From an uncultured Kangiella sp. (GTDB lineage: Bacteria > Pseudomonadota > Gammaproteobacteria > Enterobacterales > DSM-103792), in assembly GCA_946481205.1 (NCBI GenBank), contig CAMLNB010000077.1, forward strand, positions 1 to 14,615: a stretch of DNA of 14,615 bases, given 5' to 3'. A program made the position numbers and the translations under genes. The notes under the pieces were generated by a model. The model made no database searches, was not told where the DNA came from, and worked only from the letters and a program-made list of their open reading frames with translations. Positions 8,400 to 14,615 of the stretch are shown piece by piece (the first letter of the stretch is position 1; every line of letters begins with the position of its first letter).

Positions 8400-10568
8400 T
8401 CACAATGTGGAGGTAAGCGCCCGTGCAATCGACTGATTGCTGGTGTTGTTTTGCGTTGAAGTAATGCTTTGCGCGAGATTTGGCACATCCAGAATCAACG
8501 CTACCTGTCCTGAACCAAGGATGGTCGAACCGCTGATCCCGCGCATGTCGCGGAACAATGAACCCAGAGGCTTGATCACCGCCTGTAGCTCGCCAACCAG
8601 ACGGTCGACAACGAGACCAACTCGCTGACCACCGTACTGCACCACGACCAAGCTTTCGCGCGCCGGCTTGTCGCCGCCAACGGCAAACAGATCGCGCAGA
8701 CGAATGAATGGCAACGGCTCGCCACGCAGATTGACCAGATTGCGGAAGATATCGCTTGGCACCAGATCGGCGCATTCCTTGATCATGTCGAGCGGCAAGA
8801 CAAACGCACCGTCACCGACCGTGACTTCAAAGCCGTCGATTATTGCCAGCGTCAGGGGCAAACGAATGCGCACCGTTGCCCCGAGCCCTTCCTGGCTTTC
8901 GACCTCCACTTCGCCACGCAGCGCATCTATGTTTTTGCGCACCACATCCATACCGACACCGCGGCCGGACAGATTGGTGATTTGATCGGCGGTGGAGAAG
9001 CCGGGCTCGAAGATCAGCCGATAGATTTCTGCGTCGGACAGCACTGCATCCGGCGCGATCAAGCCACGCTCGATGGCTTTCTTTTGAATCTTGACTTTGT
9101 TCAGCCCCGCGCCATCGTCACTGACTTCAATCGCGATAGAGCCGGAATCATGGTACGCATGCAGACGAAGCGTGCCGGTATCGGATTTGCCAGCAGCGAG
9201 CCGGCGTTCAATGGATTCGATGCCGTGATCGATGGCGTTCCGGACGATATGGGTCAGCGGATCGGCAAGCTTTTCCACCATCGATTTGTCGAGTTCGGTT
9301 TCGGCACCGGAGATCAGCAGATCGATCTTCTTGCCTAGTTCCTTGCTGATGTCACGAACGACGCGTGGATAGCGCTGGAACACCTCACCGATCGGCACCA
9401 TCCGCAGGCTGAGTGCGGCATCACGTATATTTTCCACCAGCTCGGCGACCAGTGCCGTTGCTTCTTCGCTGCGCGTACCACCGTCGGCCTTGGCAGCCAG
9501 CCGGGCACCGGCGCCAGCAATCACCAACTCGCCAACCAGGTTGATCAGCGCATCGAGCTTGTCGACATCGACTTTGATAAAACGCTGTTCCTGTTGTTTC
9601 TTCTCCTGCCGTTCCTGCTGCTTGTTCAGCGCTGCGGACACCACGCTTGGATGCACGACTTGCTCTTCTACAAGCAATGCGCCAATCGGCGGTGACGGTT
9701 GGCCGGCGCCGGCCTGCAGGGACAGAATGTGCTGCAACTCAGTTTCGGTCAGCGCGCCGCTGGCCATCAGAATTTCTCCGAGCCGCTTCGGTGTTTCCGG
9801 CAAGGCCTGGATCATCGCGATAAATTCACTGACCTTGCTGTGCGGCGGCAAAATCCAGATGGTCGAGTCTTCCCGGACAAACTCGAACACATTTTCGATG
9901 GTCTGCTTATCGGCGTCGGATTCGAGCTCGATCTCAAAACCCAGGTACAGCGTTTCCGGATCCATGATCGCGGCTTCCGGCAGTCGATCGGTCAAGGTTT
10001 CCAGATAGACGATGCGGCCGACCTTATCGAGGTAACGCAGGAACGAGATCGGATCCATGCCGCTGCGCAATACATCATGTGACAACCGCAGCGAGATGTG
10101 CCAGGTGTCACTGAGCACCACATCGCCATCCATCACTTCAACGCGTGGGCCTGCCCTGGCAGCGGTAACAGCCGGACTCTGCGGCAGATAATTCGACAGC
10201 TGTGTCAGCAATTCGGTACGTTGCACCGGGTCGGGCTCACTGCCTTCCTCGGCGTTTTCGATGGTGTCGATCAGGCGGCTGAGGTAATCACCGGTAGCCA
10301 GCAGCAGCGACAACAGAGCCTCATCCATACCAAGACGACCGGAACGAACGCGATCCAGCACGTTTTCCATGACGTGGGTAAAACTGACAATATTTTCCAG
10401 CGCAAACAAACCGGCAGACCCTTTGATGGTGTGCGCCGCCCGGAACACCGCGTTGATGGCATCGCTGGACATGCCGCTGGTTTCGATTTCCAGCAAACCG
10501 GCTTCCATCGCGGTCAGCAGTTCGCGCGCTTCCTGGACAAAAATGCCGCGGGCCGAATCAAGTTCCAT
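8400..10568 (-). CDS. cheA: CheA histidine kinase with inserted tandem MshEN-like motifs
   Basis: Chemotaxis kinase of 722 residues. P1 (about 1-105) has the phospho-histidine H46 in [10 protein letters not shown]. Residues about 155-241 form a P2-like region ([18 protein letters not shown] onward) that may bind acceptor regulators. Residues 262-317 hold two 24-residue repeats of the MshEN/GspE N-terminal type. P3 dimerisation helices begin about 330 ([16 protein letters not shown]). P4 shows N-box [10 protein letters not shown] (440-449), G1 DDGAGLN (484-490), F-box FEPGFSTA (520-527) and G2 GRGVGMDVV (535-543), so it should be active. P5 (about 570-700) is the CheW-binding domain, with a Ser/Thr/Asn-rich tail after it. 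GAGGTG lies about seven bases before the ATG, and the STAS gene ends 8 bases upstream. The repeats are seen directly; their ligand is not proven. Confidence 0.97.
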   Translation of the reverse strand: MELDSARGIFVQEARELLTAMEAGLLEIETSGMSSDAINAVFRAAHTIKGSAGLFALENIVSFTHVMENVLDRVRSGRLGMDEALLSLLLATGDYLSRLIDTIENAEEGSEPDPVQRTELLTQLSNYLPQSPAVTAARAGPRVEVMDGDVVLSDTWHISLRLSHDVLRSGMDPISFLRYLDKVGRIVYLETLTDRLPEAAIMDPETLYLGFEIELESDADKQTIENVFEFVREDSTIWILPPHSKVSEFIAMIQALPETPKRLGEILMASGALTETELQHILSLQAGAGQPSPPIGALLVEEQVVHPSVVSAALNKQQERQEKKQQEQRFIKVDVDKLDALINLVGELVIAGAGARLAAKADGGTRSEEATALVAELVENIRDAALSLRMVPIGEVFQRYPRVVRDISKELGKKIDLLISGAETELDKSMVEKLADPLTHIVRNAIDHGIESIERRLAAGKSDTGTLRLHAYHDSGSIAIEVSDDGAGLNKVKIQKKAIERGLIAPDAVLSDAEIYRLIFEPGFSTADQITNLSGRGVGMDVVRKNIDALRGEVEVESQEGLGATVRIRLPLTLAIIDGFEVTVGDGAFVLPLDMIKECADLVPSDIFRNLVNLRGEPLPFIRLRDLFAVGGDKPARESLVVVQYGGQRVGLVVDRLVGELQAVIKPLGSLFRDMRGISGSTILGSGQVALILDVPNLAQSITSTQNNTSNQSIARALTSTL

Positions 10569-10576
10569 CGCGCACC

Positions 10577-10891
10577 TCAGGCCGGAATGACAACCGGGTC
10601 GCCAAGTGCGCCGGCCAGATTGAGCAGATCAATGACGTCACGCACCGCTGCACCATGATTGATGAAGACACAATCCTTCTGCTGACGCTGTGCCTCCAGC
10701 TTCAACAACAGCAACAGCTGCACGCCGGCGGTATCCAGATCCTCCAGGTCGGCGAGATCGACCTCAATTTGGTTGCTGTCCACCAGCGCAGCCAGCAGCT
10801 GGGCTTTGGCTTCCATTGCACAATAGATGTTCAGCGCCGGTCCGAGGCGAACCTGGGCTTTGTCATCAAGGCGTGAGATCGGGATCGTCAT
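10577..10891 (-). CDS. STAS-domain protein of the chemosensory operon
   Basis: A 104-residue single STAS domain, the fold of anti-anti-sigma factors such as SpoIIAA and of MlaB. Visible marks are the N-terminal strand VRLGPALNIYCA (14-25), IEVDLADLEDLDTAGVQLLLLL (42-63, described in part) and the C-terminal helix VRDVIDLLNL (83-92). The position of the regulatory Ser in SpoIIAA is Thr54 here (D53-T54-A55-G56), so phosphorylation is conceivable but unproven. No anti-sigma kinase (RsbW/SpoIIAB type) is encoded in the window, though CheA has a GHKL ATPase domain of the same superfamily. GGAG lies 5 bases before the ATG. Gaps to cheY (10 bases) and cheA (8 bases) place it firmly in the operon. 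STAS genes recur beside cheA in other proteobacteria; their role is poorly known. Confidence 0.9.
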   Translation of the reverse strand: MTIPISRLDDKAQVRLGPALNIYCAMEAKAQLLAALVDSNQIEVDLADLEDLDTAGVQLLLLLKLEAQRQQKDCVFINHGAAVRDVIDLLNLAGALGDPVVIPA

Positions 10892-10901
10892 GCAAGCTCC
10901 G

Positions 10902-11270
10902 CTACGGCAAGATCAGCTTTGACACCGCATCAAGCAGGACCGGTGGCTGGAACGGTTTCACCACCCAAGCCTTGACCCCAGCGGCTTTGCCTTCGGCTTT
11001 CTTGTCGTCACCCGCTTCCGTGGTCAGCATGATCACCGGGGTGAATTTGTAGGCCGGCAATTGCTTTGCCGCTTTGACGAAAGCGATGCCGTCCATCACC
11101 GGCATGTTCACGTCGGACACAATCAGATTGATCTTGCGGCCATCGAGTTTGCCCAATGCATCTTTGCCATCACCGGCTTCAATCACGTCGTAGCCGGCGC
11201 CTTTCAGCGCCATGGCAACCACTTGGCGAAAGCTGGACGAGTCATCGACGATCAGTATGGTTTTGCTCAT
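10902..11270 (-). CDS. cheY: CheY single-domain response regulator
   Basis: Stand-alone receiver of 122 residues, expected to be phosphorylated by CheA. Key residues are D9/D10, phospho-acceptor D53 (SDVNMPVMDG), T83/T84 and K105 (VVKPF). The switch aromatic that is Tyr106 in E. coli CheY is Trp102 here. This fits a CheY subgroup tied to such operons but may change target specificity. The gene starts 8 bases after the stop of the receptor-like gene, with AGAGG upstream of the ATG, and the STAS gene follows after 10 bases. Its target (flagellar motor, pilus or other) is not shown by this window. Confidence 0.96.
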   Translation of the reverse strand: MSKTILIVDDSSSFRQVVAMALKGAGYDVIEAGDGKDALGKLDGRKINLIVSDVNMPVMDGIAFVKAAKQLPAYKFTPVIMLTTEAGDDKKAEGKAAGVKAWVVKPFQPPVLLDAVSKLILP

Positions 11271-11278
11271 GCCTGCCT

Positions 11279-12397
11279 CTAGAAGAACGTAACGGAGGAT
11301 TGATCAGTGCTGGCGCCACCGCCGCCGTGATGGGCAGCCCGTTGCTCGCCAGTGGTGTAGGTGCGTTCGAGCGCTTGTAGCCATAGCCGGATGTCTGGCG
11401 TCTCGCCGCGGGCAATGGCTTCGCGCAGCTTGCTGACGTCATCGCTGACATGCGACAGGATCTGGCTGACCCGATCCTGGAATTGCAGATCAACCAGCAC
11501 TTGATTGATCACGCGCTCAACTTCGCTGCTGGTGTTCTGCAAATGACTGATGCGCTGCTCAAGCGCGCCGACGCTGCTGGAAAAATCCTGCAGCACGCGC
11601 TGCACCGAGTCACCGGCACCGGCGATCAGCTGTTGTTCGCGCGCGGCAATGGCGCCAGCTTGTTCAACCGCTTGTTGCACCGCATTGCTGATGTGGCCGA
11701 CTTTTTCGGTGATGCGTTTGCCGGTGTCACCGGACAGCGTCGACAGCTTGCGCACTTCATCGGCGACCACAGCGAAGCCACGACCGGATTCGCCGGCGCG
11801 CGCCGCTTCGATGGCGGCATTCAAGGCCAGCAGGTTGGTTTGCGAAGCGACTTTGGCAACATCGCTGGCCATCGACACCAGCTCTTCGATGTAACGGCTG
11901 AGCCCGGCGATCTGCTGCAGAAACTGTTCGCGCGCCGCCAGCGTGTCATCGAGCGCACGCACCGCCTGCGGCAGTTCAGTCTGGGCATTGCGGATCACGC
12001 TCAGGACATTGCCGGCTGCGCCGTGGCCATCGGCGCCGGCCAGCGTTTCGGACAGGCGTTGATTGATATCGGCGAAGCGTTGGGTCAGGCCATTGCCGGC
12101 CTGTTCGGTTTGTTCACGGACCAGATCCATGTTGCGGACCCAGACCGGCGCGACCTGCTGCAGCAAGCCGCGCAGGTGGTCCAGCTCCTGGGTCAAGCGG
12201 GCAATGGTTTCCAGATCGGCATGTGAGGAGGCCACAACCGTGACCGAGCTCGGCGGTTGGTGCCAGAGCCAGGCCATGCCGACTATCAGCACCAGTGCCG
12301 CCAGCAGGCCCTGCCACCAGACAGCGGCAAGCCAGATCAATAGAGCGAGGGTTATCGCTGCCAGCAAAAGCAGGGCGAATGGGGAACGTTGCGACAC
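11279..12397 (-). CDS. Membrane-anchored chemoreceptor-like protein without sensor domain, CheZ-like C-terminus
   Basis: First gene of the chemosensory operon, 372 residues. Two hydrophobic helices (about 7-27 and 30-46) are separated by only a few residues, so there is no periplasmic sensor, and no HAMP domain is evident. A coiled-coil signalling region follows, with the receptor hairpin tip at about 180-222 ([19 protein letters not shown], then [13 protein letters not shown]). The C-terminal arm holds [12 protein letters not shown] (303-314), in which D308-x-x-x-Q312 lines up with the catalytic D143-LTG-Q147 of CheZ. It is followed by a Gly/His-rich flexible stretch and a terminal hydrophobic VTFF. 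The start is GTG at 12397 with AAGGA upstream; an ATG at 12408 is out of frame. The neighbouring gene is cheY. It could be a plain receptor for an internal signal, or a receptor that also dephosphorylates CheY (hypothesis). Confidence 0.9.
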   Translation of the reverse strand: MSQRSPFALLLLAAITLALLIWLAAVWWQGLLAALVLIVGMAWLWHQPPSSVTVVASSHADLETIARLTQELDHLRGLLQQVAPVWVRNMDLVREQTEQAGNGLTQRFADINQRLSETLAGADGHGAAGNVLSVIRNAQTELPQAVRALDDTLAAREQFLQQIAGLSRYIEELVSMASDVAKVASQTNLLALNAAIEAARAGESGRGFAVVADEVRKLSTLSGDTGKRITEKVGHISNAVQQAVEQAGAIAAREQQLIAGAGDSVQRVLQDFSSSVGALEQRISHLQNTSSEVERVINQVLVDLQFQDRVSQILSHVSDDVSKLREAIARGETPDIRLWLQALERTYTTGEQRAAHHGGGGASTDQSSVTFF

Positions 12398-12421
12398 CGG
12401 GTAGCCATCCTTTACAGAGCA

Positions 12422-12441
12422 GCGCAGCCGTGTCGCTGCGC
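12422..12441 (-). repeat. Perfect 7-bp inverted repeat in the leader of the chemosensory operon
   Basis: GCGCAGC and GCTGCGC flank a 6-base loop, forming a GC-rich hairpin 24 bases before the GTG start of the first gene. There is no T-run after it on the minus strand, so it is not a standard terminator. It could shape the leader mRNA or be an operator; the sequence does not decide. Confidence 0.5.
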
Positions 12442-12528
12442 CGGGACTGGTAAAGGCTTAGCACAGGAATACCGGTTTTGCCGGTCAAAGCGCTGGCGCG
12501 ACGACTTTTTTACTGCTGCGCCGCGCCA

Positions 12529-12555
12529 TAAAGGAAAGCCAAACGAGGCCGATAA
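12529..12555 (+). promoter_or_regulatory. Near-consensus sigma-28 (FliA) promoter, pointing away from the chemosensory operon
   Basis: TAAAGGAA (12529-12536), 11 bases, then GCCGATAA (12548-12555). The FliA consensus is TAAAGTTT-N11-GCCGATAA, so the -10 matches fully, the -35 matches in its first five bases, and the spacing is exact. It reads rightward and would start transcription near 12562, antisense to the cation transporter gene. No plus-strand coding gene follows. The -10 also lies within an inverted repeat, so a chance match is possible. Confidence 0.45.
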
Positions 12556-12561
12556 GCGGCC
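12547..12561 (-). terminator. Possible weak terminator stem after the cation transporter gene
   Basis: On the minus strand, GGCCG-CTTAT-CGGCC forms a 5-bp GC stem beginning 6 bases after the transporter stop, followed by TCGTTTGGCTTTCCTTT, which is T-rich but interrupted. It could be an inefficient intrinsic terminator. The same bases include the sigma-28-like -10 of the opposite strand. Confidence 0.3.
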
Positions 12562-12566
12562 GCCAC

Positions 12567-13475
12567 TCAGTCCTGCAGGTCGGGCTCGAAGAACAACCAG
12601 AGCACCTGCGGATACTGCCGCTTGAACGCCGCTTCGGCCTTGTTGATTGCAGCCACCAGCGCATCGGCGCTGGCCAGCGGCCGCATTTTCACTTTGACCG
12701 CCACCATCACATCCGGACCCAGCTGCAGCGTCACGCAGTTGAACACCTTGTGCACATCCGGCTGCTGCTCGAGAAAGTCAATCATGTCCTGACGGGTGCG
12801 CTCTTCGACGCCCTGGCCAACCAGCATCGCTTTGACTTCGATGCCGACAAAAATCGCCACGACAATCAGCAACACGCCGATCGCCATGCTGCCGATCGCG
12901 TCATACATCGGGTTACCGGTATACCAAGCCAGCAGCACAGCAAAGAACGCAAAGACCAAACCCAACAAGGCGGCCAGATCTTCACCAAAGATCACCACCA
13001 ACTCGGCATTGCGCGAATGCCGGAACCACTGCCACAGCGATTGCCGGCTGCGGATCTTGTTGATCTCTTGCACACAGGCACGCATTGACAAGGTTTCGAC
13101 AAAGATGCCAAACGCCAACACACCGAGCGCGATGAACGGGTAACTCAGCGGCTCCGGCTCACTGAGCTTGTGCCAGCCTTCATACAGCGAAAACAAACCG
13201 CCAAGGCTGAACAACATCAGCGCGACAATGAACGACCAGAAATAGGTTTCTTTGCCATAGCCGAGCGGATAATCCGGCGACGGCGGCTGCTTGGCCCGCT
13301 TCAGGCCGAGCAACAGCAAACCCTGGTTGCCGCAGTCGGCAGCGGAGTGCACCGCTTCGGCCAGCATCGAACCGGAACCGGTAACGGCAGCGGCGGCAAA
13401 CTTGGCCACTGCCAGCGCACCGTTGGCAAACAGCGCAGCGAGAATCGCTTTAACGGGATTGGCACCACCGGCCAT
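12567..13475 (-). CDS. Cation diffusion facilitator (ZnT9/SLC30A9-like), probable metal transporter
   Basis: Inner-membrane divalent-cation/proton antiporter, 302 residues with about six helices in residues 8-215 and a cytoplasmic C-terminal domain (about 216-302). The TM2 metal site H43-x-x-x-D47 (HSAAD) is present, followed by NQGLLLLGLKRA and the YPLGYGKETYFWS segment typical of the ZnT9 branch. In TM5 the usual H/D-x-x-x-D is replaced by E165-D166 (FGEDLAALLG), as I recall for that branch. Zinc is the first guess for substrate, with cobalt or other metals possible. The frame extends to 13625, but I choose the ATG at 13475: it has AGGAG nine bases upstream, begins like the family, and avoids overlapping the preceding gene. 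It follows that gene by 22 bases. A sigma-28-like promoter on the other strand points into its 3' end. Confidence 0.93.
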   Translation of the reverse strand: MAGGANPVKAILAALFANGALAVAKFAAAAVTGSGSMLAEAVHSAADCGNQGLLLLGLKRAKQPPSPDYPLGYGKETYFWSFIVALMLFSLGGLFSLYEGWHKLSEPEPLSYPFIALGVLAFGIFVETLSMRACVQEINKIRSRQSLWQWFRHSRNAELVVIFGEDLAALLGLVFAFFAVLLAWYTGNPMYDAIGSMAIGVLLIVVAIFVGIEVKAMLVGQGVEERTRQDMIDFLEQQPDVHKVFNCVTLQLGPDVMVAVKVKMRPLASADALVAAINKAEAAFKRQYPQVLWLFFEPDLQD

Positions 13476-13497
13476 GATTGGGTTCTCCTTGTTGAAT

Positions 13498-14133
13498 TTA
13501 CGCGTGGCAACTGCTGGCGAACGCCGCCCGCAACGTTGTGGCTTCCGGGCAGACAAAATGGATGACCACCGCCAGCACAATAACGGCCAGCAGCGACCAC
13601 AGCAACGGCCAGAAGGTAGCGCCAACTAACGAACGTAGCCAATGCGCGTTCGACAAATGGTGCAGACGTCGGGTCAACCAACCAGCAAACAGAAACTGCA
13701 CGGCGATATCGGTCAGCAGAATACCGGCATCAGCAATCAGCCACCAAGCGCCACCGATCAGCACCAACACAACCAGAAGCGCAGCAATGATCAGACAACC
13801 GAGGCCATCGGCATCAAAGGGCAGATCCAGCCAGTCGAGCACCTTGTCGCTGCGTTGCGCTGGTCGCTCCGATGGCTCGACCTCAAATGCCGCCAGCTGC
13901 GCTTCGCTATATTGCCAGCGCAGCCACTGCAACCAGATCCGGACACTTAGCAGAAAACAGGCATAGCCGGCCAGCACCGCCACCGGGTAGCGACCGATAA
14001 CACTTTCCCAGCCCAGTTGCAGCAGCGCGCGCGAACAGAGAAAGCCGGCGACGCCAGCCATCAGCAACAACAGCGTCATATGCCATTTCAAACTGTGTTG
14101 CTTGCTGAAATGCCGGCGAAAACCGAATCGCAT
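13498..14133 (-). CDS. Multi-span membrane protein of unknown function
   Basis: I do not recognise a family. The 211-residue product starts with a basic, aromatic N-terminus (1-19) and has hydrophobic segments at about 20-38, 48-68, 111-133, 136-153 and 172-195, so four or five membrane helices. A charged cytoplasmic-looking loop (about 72-108) separates the second and third. No catalytic or metal-binding motif is evident. Its ATG overlaps the acyltransferase stop in TAATG, so translation is coupled. The cation transporter gene follows 22 bases after its stop. The coupling suggests a role linked to membrane lipid synthesis or transport, but this is context only. The opposite-strand frames here look like shadows. 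Confidence 0.82.
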   Translation of the reverse strand: MRFGFRRHFSKQHSLKWHMTLLLLMAGVAGFLCSRALLQLGWESVIGRYPVAVLAGYACFLLSVRIWLQWLRWQYSEAQLAAFEVEPSERPAQRSDKVLDWLDLPFDADGLGCLIIAALLVVLVLIGGAWWLIADAGILLTDIAVQFLFAGWLTRRLHHLSNAHWLRSLVGATFWPLLWSLLAVIVLAVVIHFVCPEATTLRAAFASSCHA

Positions 14134-14615
14134 TACTGCAGATCACCGCGCAGCTGCTGTACTCGCTGTTGCAGATCGGCAGCGGATACGTTTGCTGGCG
14201 GCACCGGCGCCTCCGCAAACAGCTCCAACTTCATCCAGAACTTCCAGGGCAGGCCGCGAAATGCCGCACCACCTTTGCGGGAGAAATAGCTGCCCCAAAG
14301 CCCGCGCAGTGCCATCGGCACTACCGGCACCGGCGTCCGTTTGATGATGTCTTCGATACCCGGGCGGAACTCGTTGATACTGCCATCAGCGGTGATTTTG
14401 CCTTCCGGGAAAATGCAAACCAGTTCGCCATCTGCCAGCGCTTGCGCAATCGCGTCCATTGCCCGTTCTTTCATTGCTGCATCTTCCTTGGCCGGTGCAA
14501 TCGGAATCGCTTTGACCGTGCGGAACAACCAGGACAGTACCGGGACCTTGAAGATGGTGTGATACATAACAAATCGGGCCGGGCGTGGCACCGCTGCGGA
14601 GATGATCAGCGCATC
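14133..14615 (-). CDS. Partial 1-acyl-glycerol-3-phosphate-type acyltransferase (N-terminus outside window)
   Basis: C-terminal 160 residues of a PlsC-type acyltransferase; the frame stays open to the window edge. Seen are DALIISAAV at the edge, whose Asp is probably the D of the H-x4-D catalytic motif (the His lies outside), then VPVLSWLFRTVKAIPI, the substrate-binding CIFPEGKIT (motif III) and VPVVPMALRGLWGS (motif IV). The sequence resembles acyltransferase domains that in many proteobacteria are fused behind an MFS transporter domain (Aas/LplT-like), so the whole protein may be such a fusion; only the sequence beyond the edge can tell. It would acylate lysophospholipid or lysophosphatidate at the inner membrane. 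A GTG at 14591 is in frame but lies inside the domain, so it is not the true start. The stop overlaps the next gene (TAATG). Confidence 0.9.
   Translation of the reverse strand, partial: DALIISAAVPRPARFVMYHTIFKVPVLSWLFRTVKAIPIAPAKEDAAMKERAMDAIAQALADGELVCIFPEGKITADGSINEFRPGIEDIIKRTPVPVVPMALRGLWGSYFSRKGGAAFRGLPWKFWMKLELFAEAPVPPANVSAADLQQRVQQLRGDLQ

Larger units (their letters stand above)
12398..12566. other. Regulatory spacer between the transporter operon and the chemosensory operon
   Basis: The only long non-coding gap on the minus-strand side, so the chemosensory promoter should lie here or inside the transporter gene. On the minus strand, TTGACC (12488-12483) is a fair -35, but 17 bases on only TGTGCT is found, so a sigma-70 promoter is weak. 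No sigma-54 or sigma-28 match points into the operon. A 5-bp inverted repeat ACCGG-TTTTG-CCGGT (12471-12485) overlaps that -35. Other items are listed separately. Confidence 0.55.

Noticed and set aside
8378..8488. N-terminal extension of the chemoreceptor into cheA
   Set aside because: Unlike receptor N-termini, and the clear AGGAG site serves the ATG at 8377.
11450..12226. 258-residue open frame on the plus strand
   Set aside because: Opposite strand of the receptor-like coiled coil; repetitive Gly/Asp/Gln/His pattern mirrors the Ala/Glu/Gln codons of the real gene.
12406..12408. ATG as an alternative start for the receptor-like protein
   Set aside because: It is 11 bases upstream of the GTG and out of frame.
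12398..12566. Sigma-28 or sigma-54 promoter reading into the chemosensory operon
   Set aside because: No minus-strand match to TAAA-N15-GCCGATAA, and the only TGGC-like sites fail the GG-N10-GC spacing.
13476..13625. N-terminal extension of the cation transporter
   Set aside because: The extension is Arg/Cys/Trp-rich, overlaps the coding end of the upstream gene, and lies before a good ribosome-binding site and family-like start at 13475.
1..14615. CRISPR arrays, transposons, tRNA or rRNA genes, phage genes
   Set aside because: No regularly spaced repeats, transposase-like frames, terminal repeats or tRNA-like cloverleaf elements were seen on reading.

Overview
The window reads as chromosome of a motile or surface-associated gammaproteobacterium of moderately high GC. 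This rests on a Bcr/CflA-type efflux protein, a 145-residue bacterial Dtd, and a CheR-CheD-CheB chemotaxis operon with a RocR-like response regulator. I cannot name the genus from sequence alone. No tRNA, rRNA, insertion sequence or CRISPR was seen.

Left end (1-2446): a partial membrane-anchored protein of unknown function runs leftward off the window. It starts on the same CATG tetranucleotide as the divergent gene dtd (D-aminoacyl-tRNA deacylase). A Bcr/CflA major-facilitator drug-efflux gene follows dtd on the plus strand and converges on the chemotaxis operon.

Centre (2476-12397, minus strand): ten tightly packed genes form one apparent operon. In transcription order they are a membrane-anchored chemoreceptor-like protein with no sensor domain, cheY, a STAS-domain gene, cheA, a classical transmembrane chemoreceptor, cheW, cheR, cheD, cheB and a REC-EAL cyclic-di-GMP phosphodiesterase. 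Gaps are 2-22 bases, with a 4-base overlap between cheD and cheB. The set supports a complete kinase core (MCP-CheW-CheA), three candidate phosphoryl acceptors (CheY, CheB, REC-EAL) and receptor adaptation (CheR, CheB, CheD). There is no stand-alone cheZ, cheC or cheX, and no flagellar or pilus gene in the window, so the output organelle is not shown.

Right end (12567-14615, minus strand): the C-terminal part of a lysophosphatidate-type acyltransferase (gene continues outside), a four- or five-span membrane protein of unknown function (TAATG coupling), and a ZnT9-like cation diffusion facilitator. They look like a separate operon upstream of the chemotaxis operon.

Three points stand out. CheA carries two 24-residue repeats matching the MshEN cyclic-di-GMP-binding motif, while the last gene of the operon encodes an apparently intact cyclic-di-GMP phosphodiesterase with a receiver domain. 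Together these suggest a two-way link between the chemosensory kinase and cyclic-di-GMP. The receptor-like protein encoded next to CheY has a C-terminal segment resembling the CheZ phosphatase motif, which may replace the missing CheZ. A near-consensus sigma-28 promoter lies between the two right-hand operons but points away from the chemotaxis genes, antisense to the cation transporter gene.
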